Shown here: piece by piece, positions 8,323 through 15,923 of the stretch
How the letters are laid out: the number at the start of each line of letters is the position of its first letter
Numbering within the stretch: the first letter of the stretch is position 1
NCBI RefSeq assembly: GCF_018502485.1
Contig: NZ_CP075546.1
Length of the DNA stretch: 64,000 bases
Reading direction: 5' to 3' (one strand)
Source of the DNA: Methanospirillum purgamenti
GTDB lineage: Archaea; Halobacteriota; Methanomicrobia; Methanomicrobiales; Methanospirillaceae
Made by a program: the position numbers and the translations under genes
Notes under the pieces: generated by a model
What the model was told of the DNA's origin: nothing
Databases searched by the model: none
The model's input: only the letters and a program-made list of their open reading frames with translations

Positions 8323-8380
8323 TAATGTTCCTGATAAAATAAAGATTTGAGGTTTCACTCCTGATTCTGAATATCACTTT

Positions 8381-8680
8381 ATGAATATGGAACAAATATC
8401 AGGTATGGATATGTTGCTCTATACCGGGTATATCGGAGGGATATGCACTACGATTGCATTTCTTCCCTAGGTAGTCAAGACATGGAACAGCAGGTCTGCA
8501 CATGATCTCTCCTGGGGACTTTTGTTTTTACTTCTTATCGGAGTTTTTCTCTGGATGATTTATGGGATTGTAAGTGCAGATATTCCAGTTATGCTAGCAA
8601 ATGGTGTAACAAGTATATTTATTGTCTCAATTGTCGGGATGAAGTGGTGGTTTGATCACCGAAATACTTGTAAGATTTGA
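8381..8680 (+). pseudogene. SemiSWEET-like PQ-loop transporter with internal amber codon
   Basis: An unbroken frame from ATG 8381 to TGA 8680 (99 residues) is interrupted only by TAG at 8468-8470 (codon 30). It reads Y-I-G-G-I-C-T-T-I-A-F-L-P-stop-V-V-K-T-W-N-S-R-S-A-H-D-L-S-W-G, where SemiSWEET sugar/PQ-loop transporters have F-L-P-Q. A CAG to TAG change explains it. Three membrane segments follow the family pattern, including the C-terminal M-L-A-N-G-V-T-S-I-F helix. No frameshift is seen. It is either a recent pseudogene, a base-call error, or read through. It lies between the MoSto-like gene and the convergent MOT1 gene. Confidence 0.8.
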
Positions 8681-8686
8681 TTCAAG

Positions 8687-9808
8687 TTATGTATTTTTTT
8701 CTCTTTTTTTATATTGAATTATCCAGGCAAGGATAAGACCGGTAAAAAAACCTGCTGCCAGACCAAAAGGGACAGATAATGCCGCAATGATGATAGTTAC
8801 CAGATAATTATTCGTTTTCAATCCATGACGGATGAGTTCTGTCGCAACAACAATAAGAAGAATTCCAAAAATCCCAACAGGTAGAGCCTTTACAATATCC
8901 GAATCAGTACAGATTCCGGCAATAAGGAACAGAAGGACACCTCCAAATACTAAAGACAGACCCCCTCTGGCACCAAACCGGTAATGGGCTGCAAGCCCTC
9001 CTGCTCCATGACACATTGGAAAACCTCCAAAAAGTGATGAGCTCAAACTCATTACGCCGACTGTTTTTGAAAGTCGGTCAGGAGATTCTGTTTTTTGAAA
9101 GAGGTCACAAACCAAAAGTGATGTTGCTAGTATTGCATTTGTCAGAGTCAGAGGTAACTGAGGAGGAAGGAGCAAGATTGTAGCCATAATGAATTCATCT
9201 GCTGTTGGGATTGTAAATCCAGGGATTGGTATGAATGAAAAAGATGGAAATCCCACAAGATAAAAAGCCACCATAAATCCAAAAATAATAATACAGAAAG
9301 CTGAAAGATCAGGAATATGAGCATATTTTTTTCCTATTAAAAATGCTAAAACGATAAATGCGGATATCCCTGCAAAAAAGATATCAGGAAGAACAAATCC
9401 CATAACTGCACTTCGGATAAAAATTAGAGCAAGGCCCAGTTGAACTCCACGAATAACCGATTCAGGAATTATTCGTCTGACCCGATCCATCCATCCCAAA
9501 AAACCGATACCAATACATATGATCCCCATCAGTATTCCGGATGCAGCAATTAAATGTGGAGAGAGATGATCTGCAATTGCAAGGGCACCAACTGCCTTGA
9601 GTGGTTCTACCGGGATTGGAATACGGTAGTATAAACCTGTCAGAATATACCAGACTCCAGCCCATGAAAGTATGTGAGTAATGTTCATATCACAGGCAAC
9701 AGAGACAGCAAAAAGTAAGGGGAGAACGGTCCCAAAATTCCCCGCTGAACCAGCTAGTTCTGAAATAATATATGAATGCCGGGGAATTGACAGATCAAAG
9801 ACAGCCAT
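8687..9808 (-). CDS. MOT1-type molybdate/sulfate permease
   Basis: A 373-residue membrane protein with about ten hydrophobic segments. It has the two hallmarks of the MOT1 branch of the SulP-like transporters: P-I-P-V-E-P-L-K-A near residue 70 and F-G-G-F-P-M-C-H-G-A-G-G-L-A-A-H-Y-R-F-G-A-R-G-G near residue 265. Plant and bacterial members import molybdate with high affinity; there is no STAS domain here. Its start overlaps the end of the tungstate ATPase gene by 14 bases, so it is the fourth gene of the tupA-tupB-tupC-mot1 operon. This gives the cell an ABC importer and a secondary carrier for Mo/W oxyanions in one transcript. Confidence 0.85.
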   Translation of the reverse strand: MAVFDLSIPRHSYIISELAGSAGNFGTVLPLLFAVSVACDMNITHILSWAGVWYILTGLYYRIPIPVEPLKAVGALAIADHLSPHLIAASGILMGIICIGIGFLGWMDRVRRIIPESVIRGVQLGLALIFIRSAVMGFVLPDIFFAGISAFIVLAFLIGKKYAHIPDLSAFCIIIFGFMVAFYLVGFPSFSFIPIPGFTIPTADEFIMATILLLPPQLPLTLTNAILATSLLVCDLFQKTESPDRLSKTVGVMSLSSSLFGGFPMCHGAGGLAAHYRFGARGGLSLVFGGVLLFLIAGICTDSDIVKALPVGIFGILLIVVATELIRHGLKTNNYLVTIIIAALSVPFGLAAGFFTGLILAWIIQYKKREKNT

Positions 9809-10889
9809 TATCGTTCTCTTCCGGCATTACGTGGACTGAAGGAGCTTTAAATGAGAGGATAACATCCTGACCTTTCGATAGGTTCAGGTCCCTGATCGAC
9901 TGCCAGGTTACCTGCACTGCAAGAGAGATGGAGCCACATGAAACGATAACATGACTTATAATACCATAAGGCTTTATATCTGTAATTCTTCCCTGAATTA
10001 CATTTCTTGCACTCATTTTTCCATCAGGTTCATTATATAATGTAATATCCTCTGGTCGTAATGCAACTGTGACTCTGCCACTTTGAATGGAACTGAGTGC
10101 ATGTAAAGTAACACCTCCCAAATCTACCAGGATCATCCCATCTTCATGTCCTGTGATGGTGCCAGAAAGGACATTACTTATCCCGATGAACCGTGCAATA
10201 TCAGCAGAACAAGGTTCAGAAAAAATCTTGATTGTATCACCAGCCTGAACAAACCTGCCTCCCATCATCACTGCGACCTTATCTGCAAGCCGTTGACCCT
10301 GAAAGAGATCGTGGGATGACATAATCACGGTAGTACCAAATTCATGATTGTAGTACCTAATGAGTTCTTCAATTTTTTTTGTTGAAACTGGATCAAGATT
10401 TGCCGTTGGTTCATCCAGAAGGAGGAGATCCGGCTCAGTAATCATTACTCTCGCAAGTGAAACTCGTTGCATCTCTCCACCTGAAAGTGTCCAGGCTTTT
10501 CTTTTTTCATACCCGGATAGTCCTATCTCTTCTAACTTTTCTTCTACTTTTCGGGTAATCTCTGCGGAGGAAACGTGCCTGTATCGAAGACCTAAAGCGA
10601 TATTTTCAAAAACTGTCTCTTTAAATGATATTGGTGTTTGAAAAACCATCCCCATTCTTCGCCGTAATGAAGTAAGATCCTGACCTGGTTTTTGTAGAGA
10701 GATGCCATCAAGGTAAATTTCTCCCCCGGATGGTGTATCAAGCAGATTAATAAGCCTGAGCAGAGTTGTCTTTCCCTGCCCTGATGGGCCGATAATAGTA
10801 AAAATTTCTCCGGCTAAAATTTCAGCAGATATTCGATCAAGAACTATCTTCTCATCGAAGGATTTAGAAATATTGTCCAATCTGATCAT
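9795..10889 (-). CDS. tupC: Tungstate/molybdate ABC transporter ATP-binding protein
   Basis: A 364-residue ABC ATPase. The Walker A motif is G-P-S-G-Q-G-K-T (about 33-40), the signature L-S-G-G-E-M-Q-R-V-S, Walker B L-L-L-L-D-E-P-T and the switch His in S-S-H-D. The C-terminal 130 residues form a TOBE/Mop-like oxyanion-sensing region (V-A-L-R-P-E-D-I-T-L-Y and later), as in TupC/WtpC/ModC. It sits 3 bases after the permease gene and overlaps the MOT1 gene by 14 bases. It powers oxyanion import through the TupB channel; the C-terminal domain may stop transport when the cell is replete. Confidence 0.9.
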   Translation of the reverse strand: MIRLDNISKSFDEKIVLDRISAEILAGEIFTIIGPSGQGKTTLLRLINLLDTPSGGEIYLDGISLQKPGQDLTSLRRRMGMVFQTPISFKETVFENIALGLRYRHVSSAEITRKVEEKLEEIGLSGYEKRKAWTLSGGEMQRVSLARVMITEPDLLLLDEPTANLDPVSTKKIEELIRYYNHEFGTTVIMSSHDLFQGQRLADKVAVMMGGRFVQAGDTIKIFSEPCSADIARFIGISNVLSGTITGHEDGMILVDLGGVTLHALSSIQSGRVTVALRPEDITLYNEPDGKMSARNVIQGRITDIKPYGIISHVIVSCGSISLAVQVTWQSIRDLNLSKGQDVILSFKAPSVHVMPEENDNGCL

Positions 10890-10892
10890 GAT

Positions 10893-11579
10893 TCACCGCT
10901 GCTGGAGGAAACCCATTACCAAGTTTATAATAAGAGCAATTCCAAGAAGAATTATTCCTAAAGCAAGTGAAAGTTCAAAGTTGCCCATTGAGGTTTGCAA
11001 GGATATCGCAGTTGTAAGAACACGGGTATGCCCTTTTATATTACCTCCAATCATGATTGCTGCCCCAACTTCAGAAAGAGCTCTTGAGAAGCCAATCACA
11101 ATCGCAGCCATGATCACATATCTTGTCTCTCGTAAATGACTCAAAAGAAACTGGCTTTTTGTGGCACCAAGCGAACGTATCGTATCTGTCAAGGTTGGGT
11201 TTACTCCCTGCAGAGCTGCTATGGTAAGTCCTGTCATGATAGGAATAACAAGGAAAGCCTGCCCGAATATCATTCCACTTGGAGTGAAAAGAAATCCCAG
11301 AAATCCGAGAGGACCTGATCTAGAAAGGAGCATGAAACAGACCAGCCCTACAATTACCGTGGGAAGCGCATAAAGAGTTTGGATCAGACTAATAAGAGTC
11401 TTTTTTCCACGGAATTCACTAAAATTTATCGCAGTTCCCAGAGGCAAAGCGATAATGGTACTGATTAATACAGAACTAAATGTAATCTCGAGCGTCTTAA
11501 ATGTAATCTCCATAACGTCCGGATTTTGGGAGATTATCAGATTGATTGCCGTAAAAAAAGCTGCTACAAAATCAATCAT
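10893..11579 (-). CDS. tupB: Tungstate ABC transporter permease
   Basis: A 228-residue integral membrane protein with about five or six hydrophobic segments. It has the coupling-loop motif of binding-protein-dependent permeases, S-R-A-L-S-E-V-G-A-A-I-M-I-G-G-N (E-A-A-like loop), as in TupB. It lies between the TupA-like binding protein (33 bases away) and the ATPase (3 bases), and forms the membrane channel for the oxyanion. Sulfate and molybdate permeases are close relatives, but the partner binding protein is TupA-like, so tungstate is the preferred assignment. Confidence 0.9.
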   Translation of the reverse strand: MIDFVAAFFTAINLIISQNPDVMEITFKTLEITFSSVLISTIIALPLGTAINFSEFRGKKTLISLIQTLYALPTVIVGLVCFMLLSRSGPLGFLGFLFTPSGMIFGQAFLVIPIMTGLTIAALQGVNPTLTDTIRSLGATKSQFLLSHLRETRYVIMAAIVIGFSRALSEVGAAIMIGGNIKGHTRVLTTAISLQTSMGNFELSLALGIILLGIALIINLVMGFLQQR

Positions 11580-11612
11580 TAATATAAAAAAGAGATGTCA
11601 CGGTTAAAGAAT

Positions 11613-12548
11613 TTACTCAACCGGACTTGAAATTTCTTCTTCAGCGACGTTTAATGTAGCTGCGTCACCCTTTGCTGGAACAAAAAGTGCTTTTCCGTCT
11701 TTCTTGAAATCCGCAAAGAACTGCTGAGTTTCATCACTGATAATAAAGTTCGTCCACTTCTTTCCTGCGTCAACATTGATAGCTACATCAGGGAATTTTT
11801 CCGGATTGATTCTCATAACAGCATAAATATTCAGAAGGTCTTTTCCATCGGTCACGAATGGAACAATTGTCAGGTTTTTCTCCATAGTGTTCCATGTTGC
11901 ACCATCGGCGAGAGTGTATCCCTGCTTTTCTTCTGCCATATTAAGAGTCTGACCCATTCCAGCTGCTGCATCAATATACCAGGACGAGGTGTTTACATCA
12001 GCATAATCGTATCCAGCTGCTTTCCAGATAAGTTTCTCGCGGGAGTGAGTTCCTGAAGCATCTCCACGGGATACAAAGAATACTGAGTTGTCTTTTTCTC
12101 CAGCATCTGCAATTGACTTGAAAGCTTCAGAAGCAGTCTTACCTGCAATCTTTGCCGGATCAGATTCGGGACCGGCTACAAGGAAGTAGTTAGATGCGAA
12201 TACACGGCGGTCAAGACCGTATCCAGCATCGAGGAACTTATCCTCTGCTGCCCTGTCATGAACCATAACGAGATCAACATCGCCACTTTCCCCATATTTG
12301 AGAGCTTGTCCAGTACCAACTGCTACCCACTCGGCGGTAACATTATACTTCTCTGCAAATTGTTTGGAGAGTTCGTCTAGTGCTCCAGTTGCATCAAGGC
12401 TTGTGGTTGTTCCAATCAGGAGACGGTCACTTGCGTGTTCGGATCCTTCAAGTCCTTCTGTAGTAAGCTTCTCAGCTGATACTACCCCACAGAGAAGCAT
12501 TACTCCCAGCACGAGGGCAATGATCCCAAACGATATTTTACCGATCAT
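11613..12548 (-). CDS. tupA: Tungstate-binding protein of ABC transporter
   Basis: A 311-residue exported binding protein. Residues 1-25 form a signal peptide ending GVVSA. The mature start has L-I-G-T-T-T-S-L-D-A-T-G-A-L, then A-V-G-T-G-Q-A-L-K-Y-G-E-S-G-D-V-D-L-V-M-V-H, the TTTS and VGTGQAL oxyanion-binding loops of TupA, then F-F-V-S-R-G-D-A-S-G-T-H. TupA selects tungstate strongly over molybdate and sulfate. It heads the operon tupA-tupB-tupC-mot1. A minus-strand TATATA at 12574-12579 lies about 27 bases before the ATG, so the mRNA is probably leaderless or nearly so. Confidence 0.92.
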   Translation of the reverse strand: MIGKISFGIIALVLGVMLLCGVVSAEKLTTEGLEGSEHASDRLLIGTTTSLDATGALDELSKQFAEKYNVTAEWVAVGTGQALKYGESGDVDLVMVHDRAAEDKFLDAGYGLDRRVFASNYFLVAGPESDPAKIAGKTASEAFKSIADAGEKDNSVFFVSRGDASGTHSREKLIWKAAGYDYADVNTSSWYIDAAAGMGQTLNMAEEKQGYTLADGATWNTMEKNLTIVPFVTDGKDLLNIYAVMRINPEKFPDVAINVDAGKKWTNFIISDETQQFFADFKKDGKALFVPAKGDAATLNVAEEEISSPVE

Positions 12549-12573
12549 ACAATAACAGATCGTTGTGCAGTAA

Positions 12574-12580
12574 TATATAA
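12574..12580 (-). promoter_or_regulatory. TATA box of tupA operon
   Basis: TATATAA/TTATATA lies about 27 bases upstream of the tupA ATG, the distance expected when transcription starts at or next to the start codon. Confidence 0.5.
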
Positions 12581-12642
12581 TTGTTTAATTAGCTAAAAAG
12601 TAAACCAAATGTTAATCAACAGATATAACAATTGATTATCAT

Positions 12643-12654
12643 GTGATATATCAC
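12643..12654. promoter_or_regulatory. Perfect 12-bp palindrome between tupA and alkA-like gene
   Basis: GTGATATATCAC is perfectly two-fold symmetric and lies in the 163-base divergent region, about 65 bases upstream of the tupA TATA box and 58 before the alkA-like start. It could be the operator of a metal-oxyanion or other regulator, but the core is AT-rich and may be chance. Confidence 0.35.
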
Positions 12655-12711
12655 AAAAAAGAATTAAAAATTCAATAAAAACCTTATTAGAAATTTAATA
12701 ATTCCCTATAT

Positions 12712-13635
12712 ATGATAACCGTACCAATTGTTGCCAAAGAACCTTTTTCTCTGCACTGGAGTGCAATTATATTTGAGAACCATGATCCTGCCATTCGGAT
12801 ATATCGAAACAGGTCATTTATATATGCTGCACTTCTTTCATCCGGACCTGTTCTTTTAAGACTGACTACAAAATCCATCAATACAAATTCACCAATAATA
12901 CTCTCCATCCAATCAGACAATGAAGTCTCGTCAGAAACTCAAAAAGAAGCAGCCAGCCTGATGACCTAGTACTTCAGCCTTGATGATGATCTTTCTGGTT
13001 TTTATAAATCCATTCTGACAGATCCAGTTATGACATATGTATCCCGGATACTCATGGGGCTGAAAAGTCCAACAACTCCCACCGTTTTTGAAGCTCTCAT
13101 TGATTCAATAATCGAGCAACAAATTTCACTCAATGTAGCACGCTCATTAGAATATCGGTTTATTAGAAAATTCGGACTAAAGTTTCAGGTTGAAAAGAAA
13201 GATTATTATTGTTATCCCACACCTGACCGGTTAGCAGAAATCCCACTGGAAGAGTTTCGGTCTTGTGGTCTTACATCACGAAAAGGAGAGTATATCAGAG
13301 ATATAGCCAGGAATGTCGTTCATGGAGAACTTGATCTGGAAATCTTAAAAAAATGTTCAGATACGAAAAAAATTCTTGAATCATTATGTTCAATCAGAGG
13401 GATTGGCAGATGGACTGCAGAATTAACCATGATCCGCGGATTACATTGTATGGACGCATTTCCAGCAGATGATATTGCTCTTCGCAGGATGATATCCGCA
13501 TGGTATTTTAATGGAGAGAAAATTTCTCCATCCAAAGCAGAAGAAACCGCTATGCAATGGGGTACGTATAAAGGACTTGCCTCTTTTTATCTGGAAGTTG
13601 CTGAGCATTGTGGAATAAAACCCACTCTTGTATGA
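12712..13635 (+). pseudogene. AlkA-like DNA-3-methyladenine glycosylase with internal amber codon
   Basis: A single frame from ATG 12712 to TGA 13635 (307 codons) is broken only by TAG at 12967-12969 (codon 86). Before it lies an AlkA-type N-terminal domain (F-S-L-H-W-S start); after it Y-F-S-L-D-D-D-L-S-G-F-Y, then T-V-F-E-A-L-I-D-S-I-I-E-Q-Q-I-S, the helix-hairpin-helix I-R-G-I-G-R-W-T-A-E and the catalytic-Asp region F-P-A-D-D-I-A-L. The protein would flip and excise alkylated bases. A TGG to TAG change is one simple origin. ATG 13030 lies downstream of the stop and could give a C-terminal fragment with the HhH domain. Pseudogene, base error or readthrough cannot be told apart here. Confidence 0.8.
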
Positions 13636-13679
13636 TGAATATGCGCACGCTCTTATTTAGAAAACGCCTATAATTGTGT

Positions 13680-13853
13680 ATGGATGTGAAAACATCAAAT
13701 ATAATCACCATGATTGCCGGTGTTATTTTCATCGGTCTTGGGATCATAAACATAGTAAATGGCACCCACTGGTGGCATTATGTCACATTTATCATCGGTA
13801 TTATCATCCTGATACTGGGTGCATATGGGTATAAAACAGGGAAAAGGTTTTAA
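13680..13853 (+). CDS. Small two-helix membrane protein
   Basis: A 57-residue open frame too short for usual cut-offs: M-D-V-K-T-S-N-I-I-T-M-I-A-G then a first hydrophobic helix, a short polar turn N-G-T-H-W-W-H, a second helix F-I-I-G-I-I-I-L-I-L-G and a basic tail ending K-R-F. This is a plausible double-spanning membrane peptide with positive residues at the C-terminus. No family is recognised. It lies 44 bases after the alkA-like gene and converges on moaE with 2 bases between them. Confidence 0.5.
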   Translation: MDVKTSNIITMIAGVIFIGLGIINIVNGTHWWHYVTFIIGIIILILGAYGYKTGKRF

Positions 13854-13855
13854 TT

Positions 13856-14257
13856 TTATTCTTTTTGGGAAAAATGCCAGTTCTCTCCTTCTGTGCAGAT
13901 ATCTTTCTTCCATATGGGGACATATGCTTTGATCTCTTCCAGAATCCATGAACAGGCAGCAAATCCTTCCTGTCGGTGAGAAGCTCCGACAACGATCACA
14001 AGAATAATTTCGGTCAGGTTCATTCTGCCGACCCGATGAACAATATCGATTGTCTGGAGGTGATATTCGCTCATTGCCTTTTTTGCTATCGTGTTCAGGT
14101 CTGCAAGTGCAACCTCTTCACACACTTCAAGATCAAGTGCTTCGATTCCATCATCCCGAACCGTACCAACAAAGGTCACAATACCTCCTGTCTCCGGTTT
14201 TCTTGCAGATTCAATAAATGCATATGGATCTATTGGTTCTCTGGTAATTGCTATCAT
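13856..14257 (-). CDS. moaE: Molybdopterin synthase catalytic subunit MoaE
   Basis: A 133-residue MoaE. The family pattern is clear: G-G-I-V-T-F-V-G-T-V-R-D near residue 25, H-R-V-G-R-M near residue 74, V-G-A-S-H-R-Q-E-G-F-A-A-C near 91, and I-W-K-K-D at 113-117 with the catalytic lysine. It transfers sulfur from MoaD thiocarboxylate to precursor Z, making molybdopterin for Mo/W enzymes such as formylmethanofuran and formate dehydrogenases. It is the last gene of the ycaO-tfuA-moeB-moaD-moaE run. Its GGAGG binding site is formed by the Gly-Gly codons at the end of moaD. Confidence 0.93.
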   Translation of the reverse strand: MIAITREPIDPYAFIESARKPETGGIVTFVGTVRDDGIEALDLEVCEEVALADLNTIAKKAMSEYHLQTIDIVHRVGRMNLTEIILVIVVGASHRQEGFAACSWILEEIKAYVPIWKKDICTEGENWHFSQKE

Positions 14258-14263
14258 CTAAAA

Positions 14264-14539
14264 TTATCCTCCTGAAACCGGTGGAAAGAGTATAAGAGAA
14301 TCACCATCAGATAGGGGCACTGTACCTGCATCCATAGGTGAAATCCTGATATCACGATGCATGATCATCACATAACTTCGGATGTTTTTATCTTCATCAA
14401 TCAAAAGTTCTGCATCAGGACCTGTCCCTGCAACTGTTCTGACGGCATCTAAAATTGTAGCTCTGTCAGGAATGACAAGTTCTTGTTCATCACCAAAAGC
14501 ATCACGAAACCGGGCATAACAACGAATTGTAACCTTCAT
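14264..14539 (-). CDS. moaD: MoaD-like ubiquitin-fold sulfur carrier
   Basis: A 91-residue beta-grasp protein ending in P-P-V-S-G-G. The terminal Gly-Gly is what E1-like enzymes adenylate and convert to a thiocarboxylate. It starts M-K-V-T-I-R-C-Y-A-R-F-R-D-A-F-G, as MoaD does. Its start overlaps the moeB stop by 4 bases (ATGA), and moaE follows after a 6-base gap. Alternatives are ThiS or a carrier used by the neighbouring YcaO/TfuA thioamidation genes; a shared role is possible. Confidence 0.9.
   Translation of the reverse strand: MKVTIRCYARFRDAFGDEQELVIPDRATILDAVRTVAGTGPDAELLIDEDKNIRSYVMIMHRDIRISPMDAGTVPLSDGDSLILFPPVSGG
14268..14272 (-). promoter_or_regulatory. moaE ribosome binding site within moaD Gly-Gly codons
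   Basis: GGAGG on the minus strand falls inside GGA-GGA, the two codons for the essential C-terminal Gly-Gly of MoaD, and lies 10 bases upstream of the moaE ATG. One sequence therefore fixes both the carrier's active tail and translation of its partner. Confidence 0.6.
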
Positions 14540-15285
14540 TTACGATCTTTCCCCTCTTCACAAACAGGACAATTATTTCTTTTGCCAATCTTCAGAAATT
14601 CAGTTCTACCAGAAAGTCCATCCCATATCAAAAGTCTGCCTGAAATCATCGTTCCGGATTTGGTGAGATATTTAATTGCTTCTAGTGCCTGCATGGAACC
14701 GATAACTCCGGCAGTTGCTCCAATAACCGGGACTTTTGCAGATGGAGGAACGGCAGTGATAAGACAAGACAGACATGGAGATGAGCCTGGAATAATACTG
14801 GTCAGTTGACCTGAGAATCCTTCTATTGCTCCGTGGATGAATGCAACATCAGCATTCCATGCAGCTTCATGAAGAATAAACCTTGATTCATAATTGTCAA
14901 GAGCATCTATAACAATATCAGCATCTTTGACAAGCCGGTCTGCAGAATTCTCATCAATCCTGATTGAATGAGCAATTACGGAGGTATCTGGTGCTAATCC
15001 ATGAATTGTTGCCTCTGCGGAGTATACTTTTTGGAGACCAACCGAACCAGCAGCATGAAGAAACTGACGGTTTAAATTAGACTCCTGGATAATATCATCG
15101 TCGACGATGATAAGTTCTCCAATACCGGCAAGAGCAAGATATGTTGCAGCTGGTGATCCAAGCCCCCCGGCTCCAGCAATAAGAACAGTTGCATCCTCAA
15201 GTTTCTTTTGCCCTTCAGGTCCAATAAGAGGAATCTGACGATCAAACCGATGGTTTGGATATCCCGGATTATGTGTAGAATTCAT
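14536..15285 (-). CDS. moeB: MoeB/ThiF-type adenylyltransferase (E1-like)
   Basis: A 249-residue E1-like protein. It has the ATP-binding G-A-G-G-L-G-S loop (about 37-43), the D-D-D-x5-N-L-N-R-Q-F-L motif, and two Cys pairs (C-L-S-C and C-P-V-C) that hold structural zinc. Such proteins adenylate the C-terminal Gly of MoaD/ThiS carriers. It overlaps tfuA (4 bases, ATGA) upstream and moaD (4 bases) downstream, showing tight translational coupling. There is no rhodanese domain, so the sulfur donor must be separate. MoeB and ThiF cannot be separated by sequence alone; the neighbouring MoaD/MoaE favour MoeB. Confidence 0.9.
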   Translation of the reverse strand: MNSTHNPGYPNHRFDRQIPLIGPEGQKKLEDATVLIAGAGGLGSPAATYLALAGIGELIIVDDDIIQESNLNRQFLHAAGSVGLQKVYSAEATIHGLAPDTSVIAHSIRIDENSADRLVKDADIVIDALDNYESRFILHEAAWNADVAFIHGAIEGFSGQLTSIIPGSSPCLSCLITAVPPSAKVPVIGATAGVIGSMQALEAIKYLTKSGTMISGRLLIWDGLSGRTEFLKIGKRNNCPVCEEGKDRK

Positions 15286-15923
15286 GTGTAGAACGTTTCC
15301 TTGATATAACTGAGAGCTTTTCTGGCATCTTCCTGTTTCTGATCAATTGCATGATCTTTTACCCAGGCGAGAATCTCATCTTTTCTCTGTTGGTTAAAAG
15401 AACTTGCCTGCAGAATTCGGGGCCATGATCGATCAGGATACCAAAGGGATTTTCCAATACTGATAATCGACTGAGATTCATCTGATGTGAAAAAACCGGT
15501 CTTTTCTCCATAATGTACGGTCACCCTGATATTTACCAAAGCTTCAGAAAAAGCCATGTTTGTTGTGGGATCACACATGAGTGCCACTTCATCATCTGAT
15601 TCTATTATCCCCTCCCGATACATCCTAAAAATCTCACCAATACCAATCATACCAAATGGTTCAAGTTCTGCAGCCCGAAGCGCACCCATGCTCGAAGCAC
15701 CAACTACAGTGATACCATGTTTCATAACTTCCAATACTTCCCGATGCCCGACAGCTGCATCTTCAAAGAAGACACCGTCGATGATTCCAATGATCCGTGG
15801 TTTCATCCTGATAACTTCAAGCAGGTCAACTCTTCTGACCGGAGGCCGATACTCTGCAGATAGTATCTCTGATGCCTTATGAACCGACAGGCTTGGTCCC
15901 AGGAATATAATTACGTCGTGCAC
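15282..15923 (-). CDS. tfuA: TfuA-related McrA-glycine thioamidation protein
   Basis: A 213-residue TfuA-like protein starting V-H-D-V-I-I-F-L-G-P-S-L and containing I-G-I-I-D-G-V-F-F-E and G-I-T-V-V-G-A-S-S-M-G-A-L-R-A-A-E-L, the diagnostic core of the family. With YcaO it converts a glycine of McrA into thioglycine; TfuA helps deliver sulfide. The frame is open to 15983, but GTG 15923 (with GAGGAG upstream) begins where the family begins. It overlaps the end of ycaO by 47 bases and the moeB start by 4. Confidence 0.85.
   Translation of the reverse strand: MHDVIIFLGPSLSVHKASEILSAEYRPPVRRVDLLEVIRMKPRIIGIIDGVFFEDAAVGHREVLEVMKHGITVVGASSMGALRAAELEPFGMIGIGEIFRMYREGIIESDDEVALMCDPTTNMAFSEALVNIRVTVHYGEKTGFFTSDESQSIISIGKSLWYPDRSWPRILQASSFNQQRKDEILAWVKDHAIDQKQEDARKALSYIKETFYT

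Noticed and set aside
6490..12634. 13-base repeat GATATAACAATTG at 6490-6502 and 12622-12634 as a shared operator
   Set aside because: Exact 13-base matches are expected by chance many times in 64 kb, more so in AT-rich DNA, and the flanks do not match.
8381..13635. Pyrrolysine decoding of the two in-frame TAG codons
   Set aside because: A third gene has TAA instead, TAG ends several normal genes in the window, neither family is known to use pyrrolysine, and no pyl gene is visible. Nonsense mutation or base error is simpler.
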